DNA of 64,000 nucleotides, from positions 372,001 through 436,000 of the forward strand of contig NZ_BMQT01000001.1 in the NCBI RefSeq assembly GCF_014648255.1, in the 5' to 3' direction. Source of the stretch: Nocardioides albus. Lineage in GTDB: Bacteria; Actinomycetota; Actinomycetes; Propionibacteriales; Nocardioidaceae. Each line of letters starts with the position of its first letter. Within the stretch, counting starts at the first letter, position 1. Positions 1-8,894 of the stretch are shown in pieces. The position numbers and the translations under genes were made by a program. The notes beneath the pieces are model-generated. The model did not search any database, had not been told where the DNA came from, and saw only the letters and a program-made list of their open reading frames with translations.

Positions 1-204
1 TGGGTCAAGCTCGGCGTCGACGGCACCCGGGCGATGCTCCAGGCTGGCGCCAACGACCTCGGCGGCACCCTGATGGAGGAGACCATCTCCCGGATGGCCG
101 GCTCCGAGCACGGCTCGGCCAAGACCGTCGCCGAGCTCGAGGAGATCGGGGCAGGCATAGGCCGGGCGGTATCGGAGAGGACCACCCTCTACGATCCTCG
201 CTGA
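1..204 (+). CDS. fbiC: FO synthase (FbiC), C-terminal end only
   Basis: Only the last 67 codons lie in the window, and the reading frame is open at base 1. The visible peptide carries the characteristic end of the CofH half of FbiC, with [12 protein letters not shown] followed by SRMAGSEHG. FbiC is the two-part radical-SAM enzyme that makes the deazaflavin chromophore FO, the precursor of coenzyme F420, from tyrosine and a pyrimidine intermediate. The radical-SAM cysteines lie outside the window. The next gene starts 23 bp downstream on the same strand but has no obvious F420 link. The identification rests on the strongly conserved C-terminal block. Confidence 0.9.
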   Translation, partial: WVKLGVDGTRAMLQAGANDLGGTLMEETISRMAGSEHGSAKTVAELEEIGAGIGRAVSERTTLYDPR

Positions 205-227
205 ACGCATCGCCGAGGAAGAGTGAG

Positions 228-1457
228 ATGTCCGACCCCACCGGAAGCACCGCTCAGCACCGCCCCAAACCGACCGAGCTCGCCAACGCCGCGGCCGAGG
301 AGGCCCGCCGGCGACGGCTCGGGCTGCCTCCGCTGCCCCGGCGGCGGCGCACCCGGGGCCGGACCGTACGTCGGGCGCTGCGCTGGTTCACCGTCGTCGG
401 TGCGCTCGTGGCGGTCGCGTTCCTCGCCACGACGGCGTGGGCCTATCTGACCGGCGTCATCGGGCCGATGCGCGGTGACGACAAGGAGGTGGCTCGCGTC
501 CTCAGTCTCGCCGGAGACACTCCCGCCTGGGCCGACCCCGGCCAGATCCGCTGCGCCGCGGAGGCCGTCGTCGAGGACGAGGGCAGCGCCGGGCTGGCCG
601 CGGCCGGGGTCGTCGCCCCGCAGGGCAGCGGTTTCAGCTACACCGGCGAGTGGCCCTCGGAGCTGGGCTCGCAGTGGTACGCAGAGCTCCTCGACTGCGC
701 CGGCGATGGCCCCGACAGTGACTCAGCCACCTGGAGCAAGCAGGTCGCCGGCGCCTGGACGCTCGATGACCCACGATGTCTGCGGCAGGTCGGCCGCCCC
801 GCGATCGCCGGCGTCCTCGCGGTCACCAACCTGCGGCTCGCTGATGAAGACCTCGCGGCCAAGAACATCGCCGCTATCACCGACCTCGACAGCTGCTACG
901 CCCGCACGCCCGAGGCACCGACCGGCGCCGCGGCCGCGGGCTACCGCGAGGTCACGCTGAAGGTCACCGCGCCGACGGTTGCCGCCGGCGTCGTGTCCCT
1001 CGACGACGGCACGGCGCAGCCGACCTCCGGCGAGGACCCGGAGCTCACCTACACCCTGCCGGTCGCCCAGGGCGGCGCCGAGGCCTGCGTGCAGGCGACC
1101 ACCACGGTGACGTACGCCTGGGGCACGGTCCGCACCGGCGAGCCAGCCAAGGTCTGTGGCAAGGCGGCCGCGGCCAAGATGGAGTGGCGCACCGTCGAGC
1201 GCTCCTGCCCGAAGGACAAGCCGAGGTGCACCTACATGGCCGCCTACGTCGAGGGCTTGACCGACAACCAGACGATGACGGTCACCTACCGACCGACGGG
1301 CGACTTCAAGTGCGCCGGCAAGAAGCCGACCTGCACGGTCAAGATCAAGGCCGACACCGACGGCAAGGCCCGCACGCCCGGCCTCCTGGTCACGGGCAAG
1401 AAGGGGAAGGTCGTCGCCAGCGCAGGCAGTCTGAGGGCGACGTACCCCGACTCGTAG
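228..1457 (+). CDS. Single-pass membrane protein with Cys-rich extracellular domain, unknown function
   Basis: A 409-aa protein I do not recognise by family. Residues 1-50 are hydrophilic and Arg-rich and would be cytoplasmic. Residues about 53-75 form one hydrophobic segment (FTVVGALVAVAFLATTAWAY). The rest is a polar, probably extracellular region with ten cysteines, consistent with disulfide bonding. No catalytic motif is visible. The ATG follows a purine-rich stretch (GAGGAAGAG). The stop lies 4 bp before the start of the formylglycine-generating enzyme gene, so the two are probably co-transcribed. That invites but does not prove a role with sulfatase maturation or an exported sulfated polymer. 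Confidence 0.7.
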   Translation: MSDPTGSTAQHRPKPTELANAAAEEARRRRLGLPPLPRRRRTRGRTVRRALRWFTVVGALVAVAFLATTAWAYLTGVIGPMRGDDKEVARVLSLAGDTPAWADPGQIRCAAEAVVEDEGSAGLAAAGVVAPQGSGFSYTGEWPSELGSQWYAELLDCAGDGPDSDSATWSKQVAGAWTLDDPRCLRQVGRPAIAGVLAVTNLRLADEDLAAKNIAAITDLDSCYARTPEAPTGAAAAGYREVTLKVTAPTVAAGVVSLDDGTAQPTSGEDPELTYTLPVAQGGAEACVQATTTVTYAWGTVRTGEPAKVCGKAAAAKMEWRTVERSCPKDKPRCTYMAAYVEGLTDNQTMTVTYRPTGDFKCAGKKPTCTVKIKADTDGKARTPGLLVTGKKGKVVASAGSLRATYPDS

Positions 1458-1461
1458 GCTG

Positions 1462-2424
1462 GTGGTCGTGCCTTCCGACCTGACCTTCGGCGCGACCCGC
1501 GGGCCCGGCCCCGACCCGGCTCGGCGCCCGCCGGCCCTGCCCCGCAAGCGCCGCCGGACGCTCGTCGACCTCCCCGGCGGGCCGTACGCGGCCGGGGACA
1601 CCTTCGGTGAGGGCTACCAGGCTGACGGCGAAGGCCCGGTGCACCCGGTCGTCCTGCCCGGCTTCCGGCTCGACGCGACCGCAGTGACGAACGAGGAGTT
1701 CGCGCGGTTCGTGAAGGCGACCGGCCATGTCACCACGGCCGAGCGTGAAGGCTTCTCCGCCGTCTTCCATCTCGCCTTCGACGGTGACCCCCGCGACGTG
1801 CTGGGCCGCTCCCCGGAGGCGCCCTGGTGGCTCGGCGTGCGCGCCGCCTCCTGGAGGGCGCCAGAGGGCCCCGGCACCAACGTCGGCCGCCGGGGCAACC
1901 ACCCCGTCGTGCACGTCTCCCACGACGACGCGCTGGCCTACTGCGAGTGGGCCGGGACGAGACTGCCGACCGAGGCCGAGTGGGAGTACGCCGCCCGCGG
2001 CGGTCGCGCCGGCTCGCGGTTCCCGTGGGGTGACGAGCTGGAGCAGGACGGCACCCACCACGCCAACGTCTGGCAGGGAGCCTTCCCCGACACCAACACC
2101 GCCGCTGACGGGTTCGTCACGACCGCTCCGGTCCGGACGTACGACCCCAACGGCTTCGGGCTGTTCCAGATGATCGGCAACGTCTGGGAGTGGTGCGCAG
2201 ACTGGTTCTCGCCGACCTACTACGCCGATCTGGTCGACTCCGGCGAGACCGCCGACCCGCGCGGCCCGGCCGAAGGGCTCACCAGGGTGATGCGCGGCGG
2301 TTCCTACCTCTGCCACGACTCCTACTGCCACCGCTACCGGCTCTCTGCGCGCTCCAGCAGCCCGCCCGACTCGACCGCAGGCAACCTCGGCTTCCGCTGC
2401 GCTGCTGATCAGCCGGCGGGGTAG
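1462..2424 (+). CDS. Formylglycine-generating enzyme (sulfatase maturase)
   Basis: This 320-aa protein belongs to the FGE/SUMF1 family, the copper-dependent oxidases that turn the cysteine of a sulfatase CxPxR motif into catalytic formylglycine. Both active-site cysteines are visible near the C-terminus in GGSYLCHDSYC (C284 and C289), followed by the family signature SARSS and NLGFRC. The length matches actinobacterial FGEs of about 300 aa. The start is GTG at 1462 or 1468; both lie only a few bases beyond the previous stop. The gene converges on, and overlaps by 16 bp, the sulfatase on the other strand, whose CVPAR motif is its expected substrate. Confidence 0.95.
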   Translation: MVVPSDLTFGATRGPGPDPARRPPALPRKRRRTLVDLPGGPYAAGDTFGEGYQADGEGPVHPVVLPGFRLDATAVTNEEFARFVKATGHVTTAEREGFSAVFHLAFDGDPRDVLGRSPEAPWWLGVRAASWRAPEGPGTNVGRRGNHPVVHVSHDDALAYCEWAGTRLPTEAEWEYAARGGRAGSRFPWGDELEQDGTHHANVWQGAFPDTNTAADGFVTTAPVRTYDPNGFGLFQMIGNVWEWCADWFSPTYYADLVDSGETADPRGPAEGLTRVMRGGSYLCHDSYCHRYRLSARSSSPPDSTAGNLGFRCAADQPAG

Positions 2425-3962
2425 AACTCCTTCGGGCACTCGTCACCCGCGCAGGTCGCGTACTTCTTGCTCAGCGCGCGCAGCTCGGCCAGCTGGTCGG
2501 CGAACCCGGGAAGCAGCGCGAGCGAACGGACCTGATAGGGGTCCTCGTCCAGGTCGTAGAGCTCCTCGCTGCCGTCGGAGAAGCGAGCGTAGGTCCAGTC
2601 TCCGAACCGGATCCCGGAGTAGATCTGCTTGTGGCCGTCGCTGACCCGCCAGGCGGAGAGCGGGATCACCCGGTCCTGCGCCGGGGCGGAGAGCCAGGGC
2701 ATGATGTTGACGCCGTCCTGCGGCCGGCCGGGCTCGGCTCCGGCGACGGCCATGATCGTGGTGGCGATGTCGGGGTTGCCGAAACCGGTGGACAGGGTCC
2801 GACCGGCTGGGATGCCCGGTCCACGGAGGATCAGCGGGATCCGCTGCGTCTCGCGGTAGTGCATCAGCTTGCCGTTGATGTTGTGGCCGCCGGTGGTGTA
2901 GCCGTTGTCCGAGGAGAAGACGACGATGGTGTTGTCCATCTGTCCGGTCGCCTCGAGACGGAGTACGTGGCTGGCGACCGCGCGATCGACCGCTTGGACG
3001 GACTCGACGCGCTGCTCGTGAGCGATCCGCAGCTCGGATCGGCCCTGGGCGTCGAAGAACTTGCGGGAGGCCGAGATCCGCGGCGCATCGGTCGGCGTGC
3101 GGAACATGTTGGGCGTGTCAGGCAGCTCGAGGCCGTCGAAGGAGTGCTTGTCCTCGTCGGCCGGCCTGGTGGTGCTGGTGCCCTCCGGGTCGTCCTTCTC
3201 CCCCGGCCCGCCGTGGTGCGGCGCGACGTAGTTGACCCACATGTACCACGGCTTGTCGGTGCGCTCAGGCGCCGAGATCATCTCGTTGGCCTGGTCCCGC
3301 ATGACGTAGGTCGTGTAGCGGTGGTAGGTCTTCAGCTTGCCGTTGTGGTTGATCCGCGGGTGCAGGAAGTTGTAGGTCGACATGTCGGTCGTCGCCCGCC
3401 AGTCGGTCCAGCCGGGCGGCACGTCCTTGGCCGTCCCGTCGAGGCCGTAGCCGTTGAGGTACTTCCCGGTGAAGAGGGTGTCGTACCCGGCCTCCTGCAT
3501 CGCCTCGGGCAGCGTGCCGGTGTGGTCCATCGACGTGTAGCCGCCGCGTTCGCCGTTGACGGTCACGGTCTGATGGTTGTGGGAGTACTGCCCGGTCAGC
3601 AGCGACGCGCGGGCGGGCACGCAGATCGGCGTGGGCGCGATCGCCTCGGTCATCGAGGTGCCCTGGTCGGCCAGGAGGCTGCGTACGTGGGGCATGTACT
3701 CGAGGTCATCGTAGGCGAGGTCGTCCGCCGTGATCATGAGGATGTTGGGCTTGGTCGAGTAAGGCGCCCAGTCAGGCGTCGAGGTGGGCGTCGGAGGCAC
3801 CACGCCCTCGACAGGAGCGTTGACGACACGCGCGAAGGCGCTCCCTGCCAGGGACCCCAACGACCCCAGCGGACCTCCCGAGTCGGGCAGCGCTCCGAGC
3901 GCGATCGACGAGCCGGCGAGTACGGCAACAGCCGCCACAGCCAAACGGGCGCGAGGCGCCAT
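2409..3962 (-). CDS. Secreted type I sulfatase
   Basis: A sulfatase of the alkaline-phosphatase superfamily that hydrolyses sulfate esters. The start is placed at the ATG at 3962, preceded by GAGGGAG, which gives a 517-aa protein opening with a typical signal peptide (MAPRARLAVAAVAVLAGSS). A GTG 18 codons upstream is an alternative. The metal-binding motif NILMITADD is followed by ICVPARASLLTG, the CxPxR formylglycine site (C114 with this start), and later by FSSDNGY and GHNINGK. The natural substrate is unknown. The tail-to-tail maturase makes a self-contained pair. Export before or after conversion of the cysteine cannot be told from the sequence. Confidence 0.93.
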   Translation of the reverse strand: MAPRARLAVAAVAVLAGSSIALGALPDSGGPLGSLGSLAGSAFARVVNAPVEGVVPPTPTSTPDWAPYSTKPNILMITADDLAYDDLEYMPHVRSLLADQGTSMTEAIAPTPICVPARASLLTGQYSHNHQTVTVNGERGGYTSMDHTGTLPEAMQEAGYDTLFTGKYLNGYGLDGTAKDVPPGWTDWRATTDMSTYNFLHPRINHNGKLKTYHRYTTYVMRDQANEMISAPERTDKPWYMWVNYVAPHHGGPGEKDDPEGTSTTRPADEDKHSFDGLELPDTPNMFRTPTDAPRISASRKFFDAQGRSELRIAHEQRVESVQAVDRAVASHVLRLEATGQMDNTIVVFSSDNGYTTGGHNINGKLMHYRETQRIPLILRGPGIPAGRTLSTGFGNPDIATTIMAVAGAEPGRPQDGVNIMPWLSAPAQDRVIPLSAWRVSDGHKQIYSGIRFGDWTYARFSDGSEELYDLDEDPYQVRSLALLPGFADQLAELRALSKKYATCAGDECPKEFYPAG

Positions 3963-4056
3963 CCGTGTCTGCTCCCTCGGTCGATCCCCGCGTCGTGTGT
4001 TTCCGTCCGGTTCCACTCCCTACCGGACCGGGTTAACGTTACCGAAGGGGACATCG

Positions 4057-4551
4057 ATGACCCCAATGCCGGTCGATGAGGAGACTCAGGTGAGCGAATC
4101 GCGCGAGAACTACGGCGACTACAGCGTCGACGACGAGGACCAGATCACCGGCGAGGACTCGCTCTCCGGCGACGTCCTCGAAGGTGAGGTGCGCGATGAG
4201 CTCGACCACGGCATCGTCACCGCCGACCGTTACTCCACCGACTACGGCAACACGCCGTGGGAGGAGGAACACCGGGAGTGCATCGACCAGCGGCGTCAGC
4301 AGGAGGTGCCGGAGCCTGATCCCTATGCGGTCGAGTACGACGACGCCGAGGAGAGCGACGACCCCGACGGCCGCGAGGTCGGCAACAAGCGAGCGGGCCG
4401 GCTGGTCGATCCCGACCGTGGGACCGGCGAGGACACCGATTCCGAGGTCTACGGGATCGACGCCGGCATCGACGGAGCCGGTGCCACCGCGGAGGAAGCC
4501 GCGATGCACATCATCGACGAGAGCGACGAGGACGGCGACGGCTACCGCTGA
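4057..4551 (+). CDS. DUF5709 family acidic protein
   Basis: A 164-aa, very acidic, low-complexity soluble protein with no signal peptide or membrane segment. The stretch DEDQITGEDSLSGD and the later DQRRQQEVPEPDP and EEAAMHIID match the actinobacterial DUF5709 family, which has no known function. The start is ATG 4057, placed by the preceding GAAGGGGA; a second ATG nine bases later is possible. It is divergent from the sulfatase. The intervening bases contain a small palindromic GGTTAACGTTACC stretch around 4031-4043 that may belong to promoter control. Confidence 0.8.
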   Translation: MTPMPVDEETQVSESRENYGDYSVDDEDQITGEDSLSGDVLEGEVRDELDHGIVTADRYSTDYGNTPWEEEHRECIDQRRQQEVPEPDPYAVEYDDAEESDDPDGREVGNKRAGRLVDPDRGTGEDTDSEVYGIDAGIDGAGATAEEAAMHIIDESDEDGDGYR

Positions 4552-4556
4552 GACTC

Positions 4557-4952
4557 CTAGGCGGTGAGGTCCTCGATCTCCAGCACGATCTCGACCTCGA
4601 ACCCCTCCGAGCTCTCCAGGTAGAGCGCGGTGTGCTCCTCGCCGCCGGCGTGCGGGTAGCGGTCGGCGTACAGCTCGTGCCAGCCGTGCTCCGTCGACGC
4701 CGCGCGGATCCGATCGAGCTGGTCGCGGTCGTCGATCATGAACGCGATGTGGTTGACGCCGGGCCGGAGCCGGTCCTGGGCGCCGTGCTGGTCCGTGGAG
4801 TGCTCCATGAAGACGTACGTCCCGTCCGACGCCTCCCAGAAGTGGCCCTTCTCGCCGGCCTCCCAGCCGAGCTCGCCGAAGAGCCAGCCCCACTCCCCCG
4901 AGGCCGTCTCGAAGTCGTCGACCCAGAGGTCCCAATGATGGATCGCCCGCAT
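4557..4952 (-). CDS. VOC (glyoxalase/bleomycin-resistance) family protein
   Basis: A 131-aa protein with the vicinal-oxygen-chelate fold, one or two beta-alpha-beta-beta-beta modules. Visible metal-site candidates are H6 in the opening strand (IHHWDLWV), the histidine of GVNHIAFMIDD and the final glutamate of the strand EVEIVLE. The fold covers glyoxalases, dioxygenases, epimerases and resistance proteins, so the reaction cannot be assigned. It converges with the DUF5709 gene, whose stop is 5 bp away. It stands alone on its strand. Confidence 0.85.
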   Translation of the reverse strand: MRAIHHWDLWVDDFETASGEWGWLFGELGWEAGEKGHFWEASDGTYVFMEHSTDQHGAQDRLRPGVNHIAFMIDDRDQLDRIRAASTEHGWHELYADRYPHAGGEEHTALYLESSEGFEVEIVLEIEDLTA

Positions 4953-5035
4953 GCGTTCACCCTAGCCTCGATCTCGTCCGATCTAGCCAGAAACCGAGTC
5001 GCGGGAGCGGCACGGGGCGTGTGAGGATCGGAGCC

Positions 5036-6085
5036 GTGAGTGATCTGAAGACGTTCATCGCGGGACTGCCCAAGGCTGAGCTGCACGTCCACCACGTGGG
5101 GTCGGCGTCGCCGCGGATCGTGGCGGAGCTGGCCGCTCGACACCCGGGGACCGTGCCAGCCGATGTCGAGCTGCTGCGTGAGTACTTCACCTTCAGCGAC
5201 TTCGCGCACTTCATCGAGGTCTACCTCTCGGTCGTCGACCTGGTCCGTACGCCGGAGGACATCCGCTACCTGACCTACGAGATCGCTCGGGACCTGGCGC
5301 AGACCCAGCAGGTCCGTTACGCCGAGCTGACCTGCACCCCTTACACCTCCGTACGCCCCGACCTGGCGGTCCGAGAGCCGGGGACCGGACACGCCGGGAT
5401 GGCGATCGAGGCCTACACCGAGGCCCTCGAGGACGCCCGGGTGGGCGCCGAGCGCGACTTCGGGATCACGCTGCGCTGGATCTACGACATCCCGGGCGAG
5501 TCGGGGATCCCGGCGGCCGATGCGACCCTGGCGTACGCCGTCGACCACGGCCCCGAGGCGCTCATCGGGTTCGGCCTCGGCGGGCCGGAGGTGGGGGTTC
5601 CCCGGCCGCAGTTCGAAAGGCACTTCGACGCGGCCCGTGCCGCGGGGCTCCGCTCGCTGCCGCACGCCGGCGAGACCACCGGACCGCAGACGATCTGGGA
5701 CGCCCTGACCGTGCTGAAGGCCGAGCGGATCGGCCACGGCACCTCGGCGGCCCAGGATCCCGCCCTCCTCGCCCACCTCGCCGAGCACCGGATCCCGCTC
5801 GAGGTCTGCCCCTCGTCCAACGTCGCCACCGGCGCCGTCGCGACGCTCGAGGAGCACCCGCTGAAGACGTTCGTCGACGCCGGCGTGCCGGTCACGGTCA
5901 ACTCCGACGACCCGCCGATGTTCGCGACCACGCTCAACCAGGAGTACGAGATCGCGGCCGACCTCCTCAGCCTCGACACCACCGGCATCGCCGACCTCGC
6001 GCGTGCCGCGGTCGACGTCTCCTATGCCCCGGACGACATCAAGGCCAATCTGCACACCGAGATCGACGCGTACGCCACGTCTTAA
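5036..6085 (+). CDS. add: Adenosine deaminase family protein
   Basis: The protein deaminates adenosine (or a related aminopurine) to inosine in purine salvage, using a catalytic zinc. All family landmarks are present: the HxH zinc ligands in AELHVHHVG, the HAGE motif, RIGHG, the strand LEVCPSSN and the VNSDDP active-site aspartates. GTG 5036 is chosen because the conserved sequence begins at once (SDLKTFIAGLPKAELH). The in-frame GTG at 5021 would add five residues. The family also includes adenine and aminodeoxyfutalosine deaminases, so substrate specificity is less certain than the fold. The next gene follows after 10 bp. Confidence 0.88.
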   Translation: MSDLKTFIAGLPKAELHVHHVGSASPRIVAELAARHPGTVPADVELLREYFTFSDFAHFIEVYLSVVDLVRTPEDIRYLTYEIARDLAQTQQVRYAELTCTPYTSVRPDLAVREPGTGHAGMAIEAYTEALEDARVGAERDFGITLRWIYDIPGESGIPAADATLAYAVDHGPEALIGFGLGGPEVGVPRPQFERHFDAARAAGLRSLPHAGETTGPQTIWDALTVLKAERIGHGTSAAQDPALLAHLAEHRIPLEVCPSSNVATGAVATLEEHPLKTFVDAGVPVTVNSDDPPMFATTLNQEYEIAADLLSLDTTGIADLARAAVDVSYAPDDIKANLHTEIDAYATS

Positions 6086-6095
6086 GGTGGTCGGC

Positions 6096-6947
6096 ATGGG
6101 CGAGCTGACTCTGGCGGTCAACGGGATCGAGCTGTGCGTCGAGACGTTCGGGAGTCCTGCGGACCCGCCGATCCTGCTCGTCGGTGGGATGAGCGCCTCG
6201 ATGGACTACTGGGAGGACGACTTCTGCCAGGCGCTGGCCGCGGGCCGGAGGTTCGTGATCCGTTACGACCATCGCGACACCGGCCGCTCGACGACCTGGC
6301 CACCGGGAGAGCCGGGCTACACCGGGCGCGACATGATCGCGGACATCCCGGCTCTGCTCGACGCCTTCGGCCTCGACAAGGGCCACGTCTTCGGCATCTC
6401 GATGGGCGGGGCGCTGGCCCAGTGTGCGGCGGTGCTCTATCCGGAGCGGGTCGAGACGCTGATCCTCAACGAGACCTCACCGGCCTTCGACGGCGTACCC
6501 GACCTGCCGCCCATCGGCGAGGAGCTGGCCGACTTCTTCGCGAAGGCCGCCGAGAGCACGGTCCCGGATCCCGACGACCATGAAGCCCTGGTGTCGATGC
6601 TGGTCGAGGACCAGCGTGCGTTCGTCCCAGAGGGCTACGACGAGGTCAGGATGCGGGCCGTCGTCGAGCGGGTCGTACGTCGCACGCCGGACATGCGGCC
6701 GAGCTTCGCCAACCACCAGGCGATGAGCGACGGCGAGCCGGTCGAGGCGACCCTCGCCGACATCGCCGCCCCGACGCTGGTCATCCACGGCACCCGCGAC
6801 CCGCTGTTCCCGATCGGCCACGCCGAGATCCTCGCCCGCGACATCCCCGACGCGACGCTCCTCGTCCTCGACGGCGTCGGGCACGAGCCGCCCCCGCCCT
6901 CCACCTGGGACAAGGTCATCCCGGCGATCATCGATCACACGAGCTAG
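6096..6947 (+). CDS. Alpha/beta hydrolase
   Basis: A 283-aa alpha/beta-hydrolase. It has the oxyanion-region LLVGGM, the nucleophile elbow GISMGG with the catalytic serine, a late aspartate in HGTRDPLFP and the histidine of DGVGHEPP, which complete the triad. It resembles the AclR/DnrP-like methyl-esterase and carboxylesterase group common in actinomycetes, but no substrate can be named. The start ATG 6096 follows AAGGTGG directly after the adenosine deaminase stop, so the pair is likely one transcript. Confidence 0.88.
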   Translation: MGELTLAVNGIELCVETFGSPADPPILLVGGMSASMDYWEDDFCQALAAGRRFVIRYDHRDTGRSTTWPPGEPGYTGRDMIADIPALLDAFGLDKGHVFGISMGGALAQCAAVLYPERVETLILNETSPAFDGVPDLPPIGEELADFFAKAAESTVPDPDDHEALVSMLVEDQRAFVPEGYDEVRMRAVVERVVRRTPDMRPSFANHQAMSDGEPVEATLADIAAPTLVIHGTRDPLFPIGHAEILARDIPDATLLVLDGVGHEPPPPSTWDKVIPAIIDHTS

Positions 6948-7018
6948 ATGATCGAATCCGCCTGATGCACCGCGATCCGTGTGGCGAGCGTGGTCGCGTG
7001 ACGGCATCGGCCCCGATG

Positions 7019-7142
7019 GTCGAGCCGCGAGGCCGCCCGCGGCCGAGCGTGTCGAGACCAACACAGTCCTATCGAGCGCGACAGGGGACTGTGTTGGTCT
7101 CGACACGCCTCCGCCTAGCGGCTCCGGCGGCTCGACCAGCGG
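7019..7142. repeat. Dispersed palindromic repeat, copy A
   Basis: An intergenic inverted repeat between the alpha/beta hydrolase and the biotin carboxylase gene (6948-7171 holds no gene). The inner arms GTGTCGAGACCAACACAGTC (7050-7069) and its complement (7087-7106) surround a 17-base loop. The right half, 7087-7142, matches 63106-63161 at 55 of 56 bases. It lies between convergent genes and could act as a bidirectional terminator, but the shared sequence outside the stem marks it as a mobile or duplicated repeat. Confidence 0.85.
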
Positions 7143-7171
7143 AGGCGCAGATCGGCCCACGCATCTAGCAT

Positions 7172-8893
7172 CTAGCCAATCTTCCCGAGCACGTCTCCGA
7201 TCGCGACCGTCCCACCGACGTCGGTGCCACGGGCGAGCACGCCCGCGCGGTGTGCGGCGACGCGGGTCTCCATCTTCATGGCGTCGATCACCGCGACGTC
7301 CTGGCCTTCGGTGACGTCGGCGCCGTCAGGGACGAGCCAATCGACGAGTACGCCGGGGACCGGGGCTTCGAGCACGGCCGGATCAGCGACGGCGGCCGCC
7401 GGTGCGGGATCGGCCGCCGTACCGCCCGCGGCGATCCCCCGCAGCAGCTCGTCGGGAAGGCCCAGCATCACCCGGCGTCCGTCGATCTCGATCGGGATCC
7501 GCCGCAGGGCCTGGTCCGGCACCGGCTCGGGTCGCCGCTGGGTCTCCAGACGCGGCATCAGCTCGGTCTCGATCCACTGCGTGTGCACTGCGAACCCGGC
7601 GGTCGAGAATGCCGGGTCATCGATCAGCGTGCGAGCGAAAGGTACGACGGTCGCGACGCCCTCAACCGAGAGCTCGCGGAGCGCGCGGCGGGCACGTACG
7701 ACGGCGGTGTCCCGGTCCGGCGCGTGCACGATCAGCTTGGCGATCAACGAGTCGAAGGCGCTCTGCACCGTGTCGCCCGCCTCGATCCCGGCGTCCCAGC
7801 GGATCCCGGGGCCAGCTGGGACCCGCAGGCCCGTCACGACTCCGGGGCTCGGCAGGAAGCCGCGGCCCGGGTCCTCGGCGTTGATCCGCAGCTCGATCGC
7901 GTGGCCCGTCGGCGCCGGCGTCTCCGAGAAGGAGAGGCCCTCCCCCGCGGCGATGCGCAGCTGCTCCGCGACGAGGTCAACGCCGGTGACGGCCTCGGTG
8001 ATCGGGTGCTCGACCTGGAGGCGGGTGTTCACCTCGAGGAACGAGATCACCCCGTCCTCCCCCATCAGGAACTCGACGGTCCCGGCCCCGCGGTAGGAGA
8101 CGGCCGCGCAGATGTCGCGCGCGGCGTCGTGGATGCGGCGGCGCTGCTCGTCCGTCAGCCCCGGCGCGGGCGCCTCCTCGACGAGCTTCTGGTTGCGGCG
8201 CTGAAGCGAGCAGTCCCGGTCGCCGACGACCACGACATGCCCGGTGCCGTCGCCGAGCACCTGCGCCTCGATGTGCCGCGGGCGCTCCAGGAACCGCTCG
8301 ACGAAGCACTCGCCGCGGCCGAACGCGGCCAGTGCCTCGCGCGAGGCGGAGTCGAAGGCATCGGCGACGTCCTCGAGCTCGCGGGCGACCTTCAGCCCAC
8401 GGCCACCGCCGCCGAAGGCGGCCTTGATCGCGATGGGAAGCCCGTGCTCGCGCGCGAACGCGACCGCCTCGTCGGCCGACTCCAGCGGCCGGTCGGTGCC
8501 CGCCACCAGCGGTGCGCCGACGCTCTGCGCGATCCGGCGTGCAGTGATCTTGTCGCCGAGGCTGTCGATGCTCTCGGGACTCGGGCCGATCCAGATCAGT
8601 CCGGCGGCCTCGACGGCGCGCGCGAACTCGGCGCTCTCCGAGAGGAACCCGTAGCCCGGATGCACCGCGTCGGCGCCGGAGGCCTGCGCCGCGGCCATCA
8701 GCCACTCGATGCTGAGGTAGGACTCGGCGGCGGTGGCGCCGCCCAGCACGTACGCCTCGTCGGCGAGACGCACGTGCAGCGCGTCGGCGTCCTGGTCGGC
8801 GTAGACGGCGACCGACACGAGGCCGGCCTCGGCGACCGCCCGCACGACGCGGACGGCGATCTCTCCCCTGTTCGCGATGAGCACCCTGCGCAT
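7172..8893 (-). CDS. Biotin carboxylase with C-terminal biotin carrier domain
   Basis: A 573-aa protein with an N-terminal biotin-carboxylase/ATP-grasp module (MRRVLIANRGEIAVR, the GGGGRGLK lid, LEVNTRLQVEHP) and a C-terminal biotinyl domain with the AMKM lysine (about K540). It carboxylates its own biotin at the expense of ATP. Start ATG 8893 sits one base after the PxpB-PxpC stop. No carboxyltransferase of the AccD type is nearby. In urea carboxylase the carboxyltransferase domain is homologous to PxpB/PxpC, so the upstream fused protein could fill that role. Acetyl- or propionyl-CoA carboxylase is the generic alternative, but the operon argues for a 5-oxoproline or related amide substrate. 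Confidence 0.9.
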   Translation of the reverse strand: MRRVLIANRGEIAVRVVRAVAEAGLVSVAVYADQDADALHVRLADEAYVLGGATAAESYLSIEWLMAAAQASGADAVHPGYGFLSESAEFARAVEAAGLIWIGPSPESIDSLGDKITARRIAQSVGAPLVAGTDRPLESADEAVAFAREHGLPIAIKAAFGGGGRGLKVARELEDVADAFDSASREALAAFGRGECFVERFLERPRHIEAQVLGDGTGHVVVVGDRDCSLQRRNQKLVEEAPAPGLTDEQRRRIHDAARDICAAVSYRGAGTVEFLMGEDGVISFLEVNTRLQVEHPITEAVTGVDLVAEQLRIAAGEGLSFSETPAPTGHAIELRINAEDPGRGFLPSPGVVTGLRVPAGPGIRWDAGIEAGDTVQSAFDSLIAKLIVHAPDRDTAVVRARRALRELSVEGVATVVPFARTLIDDPAFSTAGFAVHTQWIETELMPRLETQRRPEPVPDQALRRIPIEIDGRRVMLGLPDELLRGIAAGGTAADPAPAAAVADPAVLEAPVPGVLVDWLVPDGADVTEGQDVAVIDAMKMETRVAAHRAGVLARGTDVGGTVAIGDVLGKIG

Positions 8894-8894
8894 G

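Noticed and set aside
7172..8893. Acetyl- or propionyl-CoA carboxylase alpha subunit
   Set aside because: No AccD-type carboxyltransferase nearby and a coupled set of pxp genes; kept only as an alternative.
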